A DNA stretch of 64,000 nt from Sphingomonas sp. PP-F2F-A104-K0414 (GCF_004340945.1 NZ_SLYD01000007.1:166475-230474); one strand, 5' to 3'. Shown: positions 55,352 through 64,000, counted from the stretch's first letter. Notes: generated by a model not told the origin, from the sequence alone. Numbers and translations are program-made.

Positions 55352-56945
55352 GGCAAAAATGACCCGGACTCTCAAGGGCCTCGCTGCCGCGCTGCTGCTG
55401 TCGACCGCAGGCATCGGTGCCGCACAGACCGCCCCACAGACCTCAGCGCCAGCGGACGCGCCAATGTCGGCGGCGGCAACCGTGACCGTCCACGCCGACA
55501 CGCCCGGCCCGACCTATGACCGCCACATCTTCACGCAGTTTGCTGAGCATCTCGGCACCGGCGTTTATAGTGGGCTGTGGGTCGGCGAGAAGTCGAAGAT
55601 CCCCAACGTCCGCGGCTTCCGCACCGATGTCGTCACCGCGCTCCGCGGGATCGCGGTACCGGCGGTGCGTTGGCCGGGCGGCTGTTTCGCCGACGAATAT
55701 CACTGGCGCGAGGGGATCGGCGCCAAGGCCAAGCGTCCGGTCAAGATCAACACCAACTGGGGCGGCGTGACCGAACCCAACGCGGTAGGTACGCACGAGT
55801 TCATGGATCTGGTCGGCCAGATCGGCGCGCAGGCGTATATCTCCGGCAATGTCGGCAACGGCACGCCGCAGGAAATGGCGGAGTGGGTCGAATATATGAC
55901 CTCGCCCGCTGGCACACTGGCGGACGAGCGCGCGAAGAACGGCCACAAGGCGCCGTGGGCGGTGCCGTTCTTCGGGATCGGCAACGAACTGTGGGGCTGT
56001 GGCGGCAACATGCGCGCGGAATATGCCGCCGACGTGACGCGGCGCTACGCCACCTTCATCAAGGCGCCGGCGGGCACGAAGGTCACAAAGATCGCGAGTG
56101 GGGCGAACTCGGCCGACTATGCGTGGACCGAGACGATGATGCGCGAGGCCGGCGACCAGGTCGATGCGCTGTCGATGCATTACTACACGGTGGCCGCGCC
56201 TTGGGAACACAAGCTGTCGGCAACCGTGTTCGGCGAGGAGGAGTGGGCGCACGTGCTCGCCGAGACGCTGAAGATGGACGAGATGCTCACCAAGCACAGC
56301 GCGGTGATGGACAAATACGACCCGCAGAAGAAGGTGTGGCTGGCTGTCGACGAATGGGGCACCTGGTATGCGCCCGATCCCGGCACCAACCCCGGCTTCC
56401 TGCGCCAGCAGAACACGTTGCGCGATGCGATGGTGACCGCGATCAACCTCAACATCTTTGCCAAGCATGCCGATCGCGTGAAGATGACCGCAATCGCGCA
56501 GATGGTGAACGTGCTGCAGGCGATGATCCTGACCGACGGCGCCAAGATGGTGCTGACGCCGACCTATCACGTGTTCGCGATGTACAAGCCGTACATGGAC
56601 GGCACGGTCCTGCCGATCGACATCAAGTCGCCCTGGTACAATAAGGACCAGTGGACGATGCCGTCGGTCAGCGCGTCGGCCGTCCGCGGCAAGGACGGCG
56701 TGGTGCGGATCGCGCTCGCCAATCTCGATCCGAACAAGGCGACGAGCGTCTCCGCGGCGCTGCCCGGCGTCACCGCGCAAACCGTCACCGGTCAGGTGTT
56801 GACCGCGCCGGCGATGACCGCGCACAACACCTTCGACGCGCCCAACGCGGTCGCGCCGACGGCGTTCAACGGCGCGCAATTGCGTGGTGGAACGCTCGCG
56901 GTAACGCTGCCGCCCATGTCGGTGGTGATGCTCGAGCTGAAGTGA
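55344..56945 (+). CDS. GH51 alpha-L-arabinofuranosidase
   Basis: 533 residues from ATG 55344 (GGAGG upstream); an ATG five codons later also has GAGG. Signal peptide (LKGLAAALLLSTAGIGAAQ). Releases terminal L-arabinofuranose from arabinoxylan or arabinan. GH51 catalytic residues: Glu215 in FFGIGNELWGCGG (acid/base) and Glu337 in LAVDEWGTWY (nucleophile); conserved VRWPGGCFADEYHWREGIG and a C-terminal beta-sandwich. Last gene of the arabinose cluster; frame overlaps the end of the dehydrogenase gene by 8 bases. Confidence 0.94.
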   Translation: MIEAKMTRTLKGLAAALLLSTAGIGAAQTAPQTSAPADAPMSAAATVTVHADTPGPTYDRHIFTQFAEHLGTGVYSGLWVGEKSKIPNVRGFRTDVVTALRGIAVPAVRWPGGCFADEYHWREGIGAKAKRPVKINTNWGGVTEPNAVGTHEFMDLVGQIGAQAYISGNVGNGTPQEMAEWVEYMTSPAGTLADERAKNGHKAPWAVPFFGIGNELWGCGGNMRAEYAADVTRRYATFIKAPAGTKVTKIASGANSADYAWTETMMREAGDQVDALSMHYYTVAAPWEHKLSATVFGEEEWAHVLAETLKMDEMLTKHSAVMDKYDPQKKVWLAVDEWGTWYAPDPGTNPGFLRQQNTLRDAMVTAINLNIFAKHADRVKMTAIAQMVNVLQAMILTDGAKMVLTPTYHVFAMYKPYMDGTVLPIDIKSPWYNKDQWTMPSVSASAVRGKDGVVRIALANLDPNKATSVSAALPGVTAQTVTGQVLTAPAMTAHNTFDAPNAVAPTAFNGAQLRGGTLAVTLPPMSVVMLELK

Positions 56946-57054
56946 TCATGACGCCGGCCGGATCAACCGGCGGGCGCATAAACCCAGCGAACGGATCGGT
57001 TTTTCGCCAATAGGCGGTCGTGCGGCGGGATCTGGCGTGGGCGGATGCTCGCGA

Positions 57055-58527
57055 TCACGATACTGCCGCCAACGCGGCGCGAGATCGCTCATAGGCTTCG
57101 ACGAATGGCGTCATCCGCGCTGCGTAGGGGACTGCGGCCCCGATCGCGCGTCGATACAGCGGCTCGCGGACTTGCGCGACGCTGGCGGTCGCGACCGGGC
57201 GCTTCAATCGATGAAAATCGAGCATCGCGGGTTCGAAGGCGAGCCCGACATGGGCGGCAATCCGCGGCACCCAGGCGGCGATGTCCTCCACCAGCGCTTC
57301 ATACGGCGCGACCAGCAGACGAGTGCCGAGCGTGCTACGCCAATGATCGAACAGCATGTCCTCGACGGCGAAGTGGCGTCCGATCATGTCCAGGCTGAAC
57401 GTCCAGCCTAGCCCTTGGCTGAAAAAGGTTCGGAAGCATGACCAGGCGGTATCGATCGGATCGCGGCGAACCCACACGATGCGCGCGTCCGGCATCGCAA
57501 CGCGGATCAGGCCCGCATATCGGCTCGTATCAAGGCTTTTGTCGACGAAACGCGTCCCTTCGATGCCGCGCTGTTGCGTCAGATGGGCGTACGCTGGTCC
57601 GATCCGACCCCAGGCCTGTTCGGGGGTCGGATTTGCCAGGAAACGGTGCCGGATGCGCTCGGCACTGGTGCCTCCCGCGTCGCCCATGGCGATCTCGAGC
57701 AGGTTAAGCTCCCCGCCGCTCGTCACTCGGGAGTGACTTGCCAGGATCTGGTCGATCAGCGTCGTGCCGGAGCGCGGCAGGCCGGTTACGAATATCGGCC
57801 CGGTCGACGCCTGATCGGGCAATGCGGCACGATCCAGCCATGCCTTATCGAGCGAGCCGACCAGCGCGCGCGCCTCGACTTCGTCGGGTTCGGGATCCCA
57901 CGCCCGTTCTTGCCTCAGCAGCCTGGCACCTTGTTCGAACGCCGCGAACGCCCGGTCATGATCGCCGACATCGTCCCAGGCTTTGCCCGCTGCATAGAGA
58001 TAGGCACCACGGGCCGCGGGTAGGGTGCCTTGGGTGGCGCGATCGGCTGCCATCAAGGGTGCCCATGCCGGATCCTGAACCGTCAACCGCCGGGCATTTG
58101 CGATCGCAAGCCAGGTCATGCCGGACGCGGGCCAGATGCGGGCGGCGGCGTGCAGATGATGCAGTCCCTGTTCGGTGTCGCCCAACTGAAGATAGGCGGT
58201 TCCCATCAGATGATGCAGTCTTGCGTCTTGGGGGGCTGTGGTCACCAGCGGGGCAAGCAAACTGATCGCATCCGCGATGCGCCCGGCATTGGCGAGAATG
58301 TCGGCGAGTTGGAGCATCCGCTCGAGATCATCCGGCTTCCGCGCAACGAAACGGCGCATCGCGGCGATCGCTAGCGGCCACTCGGCGACGCGCACCGCGA
58401 ACCGTGCGACTGCCTGCCATTGATCACCCAGCGCAGCATTGGCAGCGAGCAGGCCGTTGGCGGCATCGACCGCGGCACCCCAATCGCGACGATTGAGCGC
58501 AGCGACGAAATCGGCGGTAGTGACCAT
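57055..58527 (-). CDS. TPR-containing sulfotransferase
   Basis: 490 residues from ATG 58527. Residues ~1-210 are TPR-like helices (LFEQGARLLRQERAWDPEPD end region, ALGDQWQAVARFAVRVAEWP, HHLMGTAYLQLGDTEQGLHH). The second half is a PAPS sulfotransferase domain: PAPS-binding loop TGLPRSGTTLIDQILASHSR, FVDKSLDTSRYAG, and the 3'-phosphate site ARIVWVRRDPIDTAWSCFRT. It follows the Oar-like TonB receptor in the same direction with a 94-base gap that holds that gene's terminator. The acceptor may be a protein tyrosine or a glycan; unknown. Confidence 0.87.
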   Translation of the reverse strand: MVTTADFVAALNRRDWGAAVDAANGLLAANAALGDQWQAVARFAVRVAEWPLAIAAMRRFVARKPDDLERMLQLADILANAGRIADAISLLAPLVTTAPQDARLHHLMGTAYLQLGDTEQGLHHLHAAARIWPASGMTWLAIANARRLTVQDPAWAPLMAADRATQGTLPAARGAYLYAAGKAWDDVGDHDRAFAAFEQGARLLRQERAWDPEPDEVEARALVGSLDKAWLDRAALPDQASTGPIFVTGLPRSGTTLIDQILASHSRVTSGGELNLLEIAMGDAGGTSAERIRHRFLANPTPEQAWGRIGPAYAHLTQQRGIEGTRFVDKSLDTSRYAGLIRVAMPDARIVWVRRDPIDTAWSCFRTFFSQGLGWTFSLDMIGRHFAVEDMLFDHWRSTLGTRLLVAPYEALVEDIAAWVPRIAAHVGLAFEPAMLDFHRLKRPVATASVAQVREPLYRRAIGAAVPYAARMTPFVEAYERSRAALAAVS

Positions 58528-58567
58528 CGGCAAAACACCTCCAGCAATTGATATCTGCCCTACGCAG

Positions 58568-58598
58568 AAAAGGAGCCGGCCGAGGCCGACTCCCTTTT
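58568..58598 (-). terminator. Intrinsic terminator of the Oar-like receptor gene
   Basis: On the minus strand a GC-rich hairpin (GGGAGTCGGCCTCGGCCGGCTCC) is followed by TTTTCTG. It lies 24 bases past the receptor stop and upstream of the sulfotransferase start. Confidence 0.72.
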
Positions 58599-58621
58599 CC
58601 GTCGCGTGATCGATCGTCGAT

Positions 58622-61600
58622 CTAGAAGTCGAAACCGAGCTGGAAGCGAATGTAACGCGGCGCCTGATAGCTGAGCGGCGTGCCGAAATCGACGCGGGGC
58701 GCACCGTTCGCCTGCGTTCCCAGTTCCTGGACGTCCAATGCCGCCTTCTCGTTGAACACGTTGAAAACGTCGATACGGAACGTGCCGCTGAACAGATCGG
58801 ACGGCACCTTGATCGCCGCGGTGATGTTCGTCGTGGTCTGCCAATCCGACTTGATGACAGAACCGCGCGGGGTCAGCTGACGATCCGGTACGGCTTCACC
58901 CGCGGCAAATGGCGTGGTGCGGATCGAGCCGTCCGAGTTGACGTTGCAATAGAAGCCCGCTGCACCGTACGCCCCTGCAAAGGCATCGACGTTGGTGGGC
59001 ACGCGACCGATGCAACCGAACCGCCGCGGCGATTGTGCCGAGAAATTGGCACCCAGCGTCAGCCAAGGTGTTGGTGCGTAGGACCCGTACAGCTTGAACT
59101 TGTGGCGATTGTCGGTGGGCAGATAGCCATAGGCGCCGTTGGTGAGGCCGGGCTGATCGAATGCGGTGGTCAGGCCGGAGTCTTCCTGGCCATTGTCCGA
59201 ACGGATGCCACCCTCGATGTTCCCTTTGTTCTTCGAGTAGGTGTACGAGCCGTTCAGGCTCCAGACGCCATCGAAGTCTCGGTCGAACGTGACCGTCACG
59301 GCCTTGTAGGTACGGCGTGCCTTCGGATAGCCGAGTTGTTCGCCGGTAAAGTCGATCGTGCGGACGGTGGTTTCGCCCGGCAGGACGTCGGACAACTGGA
59401 TCGTCGCCGCGGCGCCGGGGTTGGTCAGCACATATTGATGGAAGCCGCTATAGATCGACGAACATGCCGTTCGAGCCGCCTCGCCGACGCCGCCGATGTT
59501 GTTGTCGACGCAATATTGGTTGACCGCTGCATCGATCGCGACGTCTTCGAGCGACTCGTTCAGCTTGCGATACTGGCCGAACATGCCGACGCGTACGCCG
59601 CCGCCGAGATTACGCTCGACGCCCAGGACGAATTCATCGACCGACTGTGGCTTGAGGTTCTGCGACACCGTTGCATCGGTCGGCGTAGCGGTGCCATCAC
59701 CTGTAATGTCGCAGTTCAGGATGCCCGTATCGGGGCATGCCGATCCCCCTGCATACAAAAGCGCCGAGCCGATATTGGGCAATCCCCGATCGCCGACGCC
59801 GTTCAGGACGTTATAGCGGGTGTAATCCAGTTCCGCACCGGCGAGACGGATGTTGGTGTTGGCTGGCACCGGTAGGAAATACCGCCCGTAGAAACCATAG
59901 ACCTTCGTCAGGCCATCGCCGAGCGGATCGCCGGAGAAGCTCAAGCGCGGCGCCCACTGGTTGCCGGACTTGAAATAGGTGTCGCCGTTGACGTTCTTGT
60001 TCTCGAACCGATCGTTGCGGACGCCGAGGTTCAGCGTCAGCCGGTTGTCGAACAACGACCATGCATCCTGGATATAGAAGGCCTCGTTCTTCGACTTGAA
60101 GATGCCGCCATTCACGAACGTGCGGGCCGAGACATATTGCGTGCCGGCGGGGGCGAACGGATCACCGGCCTGCGCGAGAATATAGGTGTAGGCGACGTTG
60201 CCCGTGTAGCTGCTGGTCGTATCCGAGGTCAGGTTTTCACGGTCGTACCCGCCCTTGATGTGATGCTTGCCGAGCAGATTGAAATATAGCTCGACATCGC
60301 CGCGATAAAATTCACGCTCGTCGCTCGACGTACCGATGGCGTTCAGCGGGTTGCCGGTCACGCCGCCGCCCGGCCGCGTATCGCTGATGAACGGATAGGC
60401 ATCGTCGGCCGACCCGCTGATGTCCTGGTTCTTGTTCTTGCCGTAGGCCGCCGACAGCGTCAGCCAGTTGGTGAACTGGCCCGTGTAGCGCCCGACGTAA
60501 TTCTCGCCACCGAGGCGCTCGACAACGGTGTTCTGATACGCGCTGATAACCGGGGCGCCGGTGCTCGGGTTGGCGGCGCGAACCGTGTTGTAAGTCCGGC
60601 CGTTCGAATCGAGGAGCCCATAGCTGTTGGTCGTCGTCTTCTGCGACGAATCGAAATAGGTGAATTCGAGGCGTTGGCCATCGGTGATGATCGCGTCGAT
60701 CTTACCACCGAAGAACGGCGACCGGGTCGACTGGTTTTCACGACGTAGTCCGGTGCTTCCGGTTACCGCCGTCGCCACGCTGGAGGTGAGGAACGTGTCC
60801 CCGCGCGAATTGTCGTTGAACTGTGCCAGGCCATAGAAGAACAGGTGATCCTTGATGATCGGGCCCGACAGATAGAAATTGGTCTGCAGACGGGTCTGGT
60901 CGTCCTGCTTGTTGTAGTTGCCGAGCGTATTCGGCGCATCCTCGCGCAGCTGGTTCGGCTCGTAGCTGAACAGCATGCCGCCATGGAAATCATTGCCGCC
61001 GGACTTTGTCGTGGCGTTGACGAAGCCGCCGGTAAAGCGCCCAAATTCGGCAGGAATAGAGCCGTTCTTGACCTCGATCGTGTTGTAGAACTCGAACGGT
61101 ACCCCGACGGCGCCGAGGCCCTTGCGGAATTCGGTGATGTTCAGCCCGTTGACGAAGAAGATGTTCTCCGAGACGGACGAACCCGACACCGAGGCGAGGT
61201 TGCCGAATGCGCTGTCACCCGCGGCGGTGCCCGGTGCGAGGAGGATGACCGAGGTCAGATCGCGGGCGACTGGGACGCGGCTGGCGAGTTCGCCGATCGG
61301 GATGACCGCGCCGGTGGTGGTGCGATCGAAATCCGAAACCTGGACGCGGCGCCCCTTGACGATGATTTCGCCGTTATCGCTGGCACTCACGGCGGCGAGC
61401 TGGAACTCGTTACCGGCGGTGGACTGGGTCAGGTTGACATTGGGATCGGTGAAGGTCGCAAACTCGGGGGCTTCGATCGTGAACGTATAGGTGCCCTGCG
61501 GAAGCGCCGGAACGCGGTAGGACCCGCTGTTATCGGTGGTCGCGGTGCGCGTGAAACCCTGAGCGTTCGACGTCACGGTCACCTTGGCCTTGGCAACACC

Positions 61601-61762
61601 CTTGCCGGCGGCGTCGACAACGCGCCCGGTCGCGGTCACGTTGGTGAAATCCTGCGCTGTCGTCGGCACCGTAAGGATCGGTACTGTCGCGATGCCTGCG
61701 CCTAGCAGCGCCAAGGCGCGCAGTGCAGCGCCGCCGCGCAACGTATTGGTGATGGTGATCAT
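58622..61762 (-). CDS. Oar-like TonB-dependent receptor with N-terminal regulatory domain
   Basis: 1,046 residues, ATG 61762 preceded by GGGGGAC. Signal region (LRALALLGAGIATVPILTVP) then a carboxypeptidase-regulatory-like beta-sandwich (about 45-115: TGRVVDAAGKGVAKAKVTVT...YRVPALPQGTYTFTI), a plug around GEIIVKGRRVQVSDFDRTTT and a very large barrel ending in PRYIRFQLGFDF. This 'Oar' class of TonB receptors is linked to peptide or large-substrate transport. Adjacent to a TPR-sulfotransferase, an association I have seen described for such receptors in sphingomonads and Caulobacter; function unknown. Confidence 0.9.
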   Translation of the reverse strand: MITITNTLRGGAALRALALLGAGIATVPILTVPTTAQDFTNVTATGRVVDAAGKGVAKAKVTVTSNAQGFTRTATTDNSGSYRVPALPQGTYTFTIEAPEFATFTDPNVNLTQSTAGNEFQLAAVSASDNGEIIVKGRRVQVSDFDRTTTGAVIPIGELASRVPVARDLTSVILLAPGTAAGDSAFGNLASVSGSSVSENIFFVNGLNITEFRKGLGAVGVPFEFYNTIEVKNGSIPAEFGRFTGGFVNATTKSGGNDFHGGMLFSYEPNQLREDAPNTLGNYNKQDDQTRLQTNFYLSGPIIKDHLFFYGLAQFNDNSRGDTFLTSSVATAVTGSTGLRRENQSTRSPFFGGKIDAIITDGQRLEFTYFDSSQKTTTNSYGLLDSNGRTYNTVRAANPSTGAPVISAYQNTVVERLGGENYVGRYTGQFTNWLTLSAAYGKNKNQDISGSADDAYPFISDTRPGGGVTGNPLNAIGTSSDEREFYRGDVELYFNLLGKHHIKGGYDRENLTSDTTSSYTGNVAYTYILAQAGDPFAPAGTQYVSARTFVNGGIFKSKNEAFYIQDAWSLFDNRLTLNLGVRNDRFENKNVNGDTYFKSGNQWAPRLSFSGDPLGDGLTKVYGFYGRYFLPVPANTNIRLAGAELDYTRYNVLNGVGDRGLPNIGSALLYAGGSACPDTGILNCDITGDGTATPTDATVSQNLKPQSVDEFVLGVERNLGGGVRVGMFGQYRKLNESLEDVAIDAAVNQYCVDNNIGGVGEAARTACSSIYSGFHQYVLTNPGAAATIQLSDVLPGETTVRTIDFTGEQLGYPKARRTYKAVTVTFDRDFDGVWSLNGSYTYSKNKGNIEGGIRSDNGQEDSGLTTAFDQPGLTNGAYGYLPTDNRHKFKLYGSYAPTPWLTLGANFSAQSPRRFGCIGRVPTNVDAFAGAYGAAGFYCNVNSDGSIRTTPFAAGEAVPDRQLTPRGSVIKSDWQTTTNITAAIKVPSDLFSGTFRIDVFNVFNEKAALDVQELGTQANGAPRVDFGTPLSYQAPRYIRFQLGFDF

Positions 61763-62437
61763 TCGATGTCCCCCTGGTGAACCGGATTTTTTCCGAGTTC
61801 AGTCGCCCACCAAGGATCGAGCGGTGCCCGTCAGTGGTGAACATGACGAGAAGATGAACGGCAGGTTATGTTTGTGTAAAGCCGTAACATACTGCCAATT
61901 GTAATTTACTTCGCACTGTAGCGAAAAGGACACAAATGTGAGTGCGGGCATCACAGGTATGCCTCATTTGTACGCAACCTCTGTTGCATCGCACAATAAC
62001 TAGGCATCGCGTGTCTGTGTTATAAGCTAGTTCAGTCTGGCGTATTGTAAGAGTGAGCCTCCAATGCGTGTTGCGTGGGGTATTGCTGAAGCTGATCGTC
62101 AATATGACCACAGCCGCACTCGTGCGGGACGCCAGTATCACGCCCGGATATGGGCATCGGCCGGAGAGGCCGAGGGGCCGGTGGTGTTGGTGAGGAGCCG
62201 CTTCTAGGGTCGCGAGCGCCGTGGCGAGGGAGAACGGCCCAGGGCATTGATCGTCGCGGTGCCAAATGCTGCCTCAATTTCGATCACGGTGGGCGCGATC
62301 CCGATGTGATCGACGATGGCACTGCGGCCCACCCTGCGGCGACTAGATCCCATCCGTTGAAGGATGTGCGCGACTGCCGACCCGATAATGATTCGGAGGA
62401 TCCTACGCAGTCCAGCGGCGTGCCGGTCCGCAGAGTA
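61763..62437. other. 675-base region without a supported gene
   Basis: 61860-62060 is clearly AT-richer than the surroundings and probably holds the promoter of the Oar-like receptor (minus strand). 62100-62400 is GC-rich; frames on both strands are open but none has a start with a ribosome site, a recognisable domain or a neighbour relation. I see no RNA gene in it. Confidence 0.5.
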
Positions 62438-63397
62438 TCACCGCGTTCGTGTAAGAAGGCCGTGCATGGCCATCCAGCGGGTGAATTCCTCGAACCATCC
62501 CGTACTCGTGGTAGGCTTTGGGTACATGCCGAAGCCATGGCCACCCTGTTCGAACAGATGGAATTCGACCGGACGTTTTGCCGCGCGCCAGCTCTCGATC
62601 AGTTCGAACTTGCCGGCGCCGAAGAACGGATCGTCGGCGGCCAGAGCGACAAACATCGGCGGCGCGTCGGCTGGCACCGTCATTGCTGCCAGCGGACCAT
62701 AGATATTGCCGATGAACGCGGGCTTTGCATCGCCGCCGGCAATCGTGGTGGCCATCGTCAGCATCGCCCCGGCGGAAAAGCCGATCATGCCGATGCGCGA
62801 TGGGTCGACATGCCATTCGCCGGATCGTTGCCGGACCAAAGCAAAGGCGGCGCGCGCGTCGGCAATCTGCGGCGCCAGGCCCGCGATCATCGCATCGGGC
62901 TGGGCGCGGGGCGGCTGCCGGCCGGGGGCGAACATCTCGGCCATCGATCGCTCGAATGCCGGCATCGCGACCGGAGTCGGGTTCAGCCGATATTTCAGGA
63001 CGAACGCCGCCACGCCCTGGGCGGCCAGCGCACGGGCAACGTCCCACCCTTCGTTCTGCATCGATAGTGTCTTGAACCCACCGCCCGGGGCAACAATCAC
63101 GGCGGTGCCGGTCGCGATGGCCGGATCGGGCAGGAATGGTGTCAACGTGGCAAATGTGACGTTGCGGACGAAGACGCTGCCATATTGACTATGCCATGCT
63201 TCGGGTGCGGTTGACCGGGGCAACTTGCCGGTCCCAAGTTGGACCGCGTCCGACTGTGCAGGGGCTGCGATCGGCACCATCTTGTCGTTCTGGGCAGAAA
63301 CGGGCGCCGCCATCAGCAGCGCGGCAACCATGCCGATCCGGGTAAACGGGACGCGCGCGTACAGGCCTCTGGCGGTTACGCTCGTTATGCGACTCAT
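62438..63397 (-). CDS. Exported alpha/beta hydrolase, probable acetylxylan esterase
   Basis: 319 residues with a signal peptide (GMVAALLMAAPVSAQ). Alpha/beta hydrolase of the BD-FAE/xylan-esterase type: oxyanion region VIVAPGGGFKTLS, nucleophile Ser208 in RIGMIGFSAGAML, Asp255/256 in VALAADDPFFG, His287 in GGHGFGMY. The family contains acetylxylan and feruloyl esterases. A LacI-type half-site lies just upstream, of the kind seen in front of GH10 and GH67, which supports a role in xylan breakdown. Confidence 0.85.
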   Translation of the reverse strand: MSRITSVTARGLYARVPFTRIGMVAALLMAAPVSAQNDKMVPIAAPAQSDAVQLGTGKLPRSTAPEAWHSQYGSVFVRNVTFATLTPFLPDPAIATGTAVIVAPGGGFKTLSMQNEGWDVARALAAQGVAAFVLKYRLNPTPVAMPAFERSMAEMFAPGRQPPRAQPDAMIAGLAPQIADARAAFALVRQRSGEWHVDPSRIGMIGFSAGAMLTMATTIAGGDAKPAFIGNIYGPLAAMTVPADAPPMFVALAADDPFFGAGKFELIESWRAAKRPVEFHLFEQGGHGFGMYPKPTTSTGWFEEFTRWMAMHGLLTRTR

Positions 63398-63850
63398 GCT
63401 CGCTCTCCCTGTGTCGTGTTCTTGGCGGACACAGTAAAGAGAGCGCTATCATTGTCTACTGTGAGCGGGGGCAGGGCGATCGTTGTCGGAAGAGGTGTCG
63501 CATGCGAACGATCGAAAGCATCGTTAGGCAGCAGTATCGACCGCTACTCCGAGGGTCTCGTTCGCTCGACCTGTTGATACGGGATTGCGCGCGGTTTCCA
63601 TCAAAGCCGGAAGCGGAGAGCGAAACCCAATCGTTGCGTTCGGCACTGGTCGTTCATGTCGACGGCAATCGTCACCCAAGTCAGTGGAGCCGCTCGGCGG
63701 CGCTAACTGCTCATTGCGTACGGTTCGCCGAGCTGGCCTTAGGTTTGGGTCCGTTCTGTATCTCCGACGACCCGTTGGTGCGGGCACGAAGCCCACTGAG
63801 CGCTCGCCGGCCAATTTTCCAAAAACCGACCCGAAACTGTAAAAAAGCGT
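63398..63850. other. 453-base region without a supported gene
   Basis: Contains the esterase promoter at its left edge. An ATG-started frame (63502-63876) exists but has no recognisable domain and its 3' end covers the proposed rRNA promoter, so it is unlikely to be real. No RNA gene is recognised. Confidence 0.45.
63440..63453. promoter_or_regulatory. LacI-type operator-like half-site upstream of the esterase
   Basis: AGAGCGCTATCATT shares CGCTATCAT with the complement of the GH10 site at 27373-27388 and TAGCGC-type cores with the GH39/lactonase site. It lies 43 bases upstream of the esterase ATG (63397). Confidence 0.35.
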
Positions 63851-63879
63851 TTGACGGTTCTATGAACCCCGCCTAGAGG
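63851..63879 (+). promoter_or_regulatory. Probable rRNA operon promoter
   Basis: TTGACG (63851-63856), 17-base spacer, TAGAGG (63874-63879), preceded by an A-run. This arrangement matches strong sigma-70 rRNA promoters of sphingomonads. The expected transcript runs to the right edge, where a boxA-like sequence follows. Confidence 0.55.
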
Positions 63880-63987
63880 GGTGTCACCGCAGCGGAGTGC
63901 CTTAGTGGTTACCGCGGTGGTCGCAAAAAACCAGATGCTGCAAGCTTCTTCTACGGGAGGGGTTATGCGAGTGTCGGTATTTTTGTC

Positions 63988-64000
63988 GGCTCTTTGACAT
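63988..64000 (+). promoter_or_regulatory. boxA-like antitermination site at the right edge
   Basis: GGCTCTTTGACAT resembles the boxA element (TGCTCTTTAACA in E. coli) that is found in rRNA leaders shortly before 16S rRNA. With the upstream strong promoter it suggests that a 16S rRNA gene begins about 100-200 bases beyond the window. Confidence 0.5.

Noticed and set aside
62150..63067. Plus-strand 305-codon frame across the gap and the esterase gene
   Set aside because: No domain and runs antisense through the esterase catalytic motifs.
63502..63876. 124-codon frame near the right edge
   Set aside because: No recognisable domain and its end covers the -35/-10 elements of the proposed rRNA promoter.
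63965..63997. Ten-codon frame after GGGAGGGG near the right edge, possible leader peptide
   Set aside because: It overlaps the boxA-like sequence; an rRNA leader is the better explanation.
1..64000. CRISPR arrays, transposases, prophage genes and tRNA genes
   Set aside because: No regularly spaced direct repeats, no transposase or integrase motifs and no cloverleaf-like sequences were found on reading both strands.

Overview
The window is GC-rich, densely coded chromosomal DNA from an alphaproteobacterium, most likely a Sphingomonas-type organism (Sphingomonadaceae). The reasons are three large TonB-dependent receptors next to glycan-degrading enzymes, enolase-superfamily mannonate dehydratase chemistry of the Novosphingobium type, two classes of GC-rich palindromic intergenic repeat of the kind I associate with sphingomonads, and FixL/FixJ. 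No phage, insertion sequence, CRISPR array or tRNA was found. The species call is inference.

Layout. (1) 1-6390: a TonB receptor, a YdcF-type protein and a truncated GH92 mannosidase form an overlapping operon, divergent from a ROK regulator. (2) 6365-18304: a short-chain dehydrogenase, a GH39 beta-xylosidase, an SMP-30 type lactonase, a cupin, an exported Gfo/Idh/MocA oxidoreductase, a second TonB receptor and a ~1,000-residue double beta-helix protein. (3) 18451-21171: a gluconate module (kinase, FadR-type regulator, GntP permease), followed by a stand-alone LuxR-type HTH protein and a second copy of the double beta-helix protein in opposite orientation. (4) 24892-38579: a nearly complete glucuronoxylan locus. 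GH10 xylanase, SGNH esterase, GH67 alpha-glucuronidase and GH3 xylosidase release xylose and (methyl)glucuronate; an MFS transporter, UxaC, UxuB, ManD and KdgK carry hexuronate to 2-keto-3-deoxy-6-phosphogluconate. KDPG aldolase is not in the window. (5) 38609-50761: a low-oxygen or stress island with lactate dehydrogenase, ribosomal protein S21, a flavodoxin-fold oxidoreductase, phosphoketolase, acetate kinase, a degenerate receiver protein, FixJ, heme-type FixL, a 44-residue membrane peptide, a double universal stress protein, a triple BON protein and a VIT-family membrane protein. Five copies of a FixJ-box-like sequence lie in front of genes of this island, at four places. (6) 50792-56945: an exported amidohydrolase, then an L-arabinose set (FadR-type regulator, a 52-residue peptide, an AraD1-type protein, L-arabinose 1-dehydrogenase, GH51 arabinofuranosidase). 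(7) 57055-63397: a TPR-sulfotransferase paired with an Oar-like TonB receptor, then an exported esterase. (8) The last ~150 bases look like an rRNA operon promoter and boxA leader, so a 16S rRNA gene probably begins just past the right edge.

Together regions 2, 4, 6 and 7 describe breakdown of arabino-glucuronoxylan and uptake of its products. LacI-type operator-like palindromes recur in front of GH39/lactonase, GH10, GH67/GH3 and the esterase, although no LacI regulator is encoded here. Region 5 appears to be a separate, oxygen-regulated energy module.
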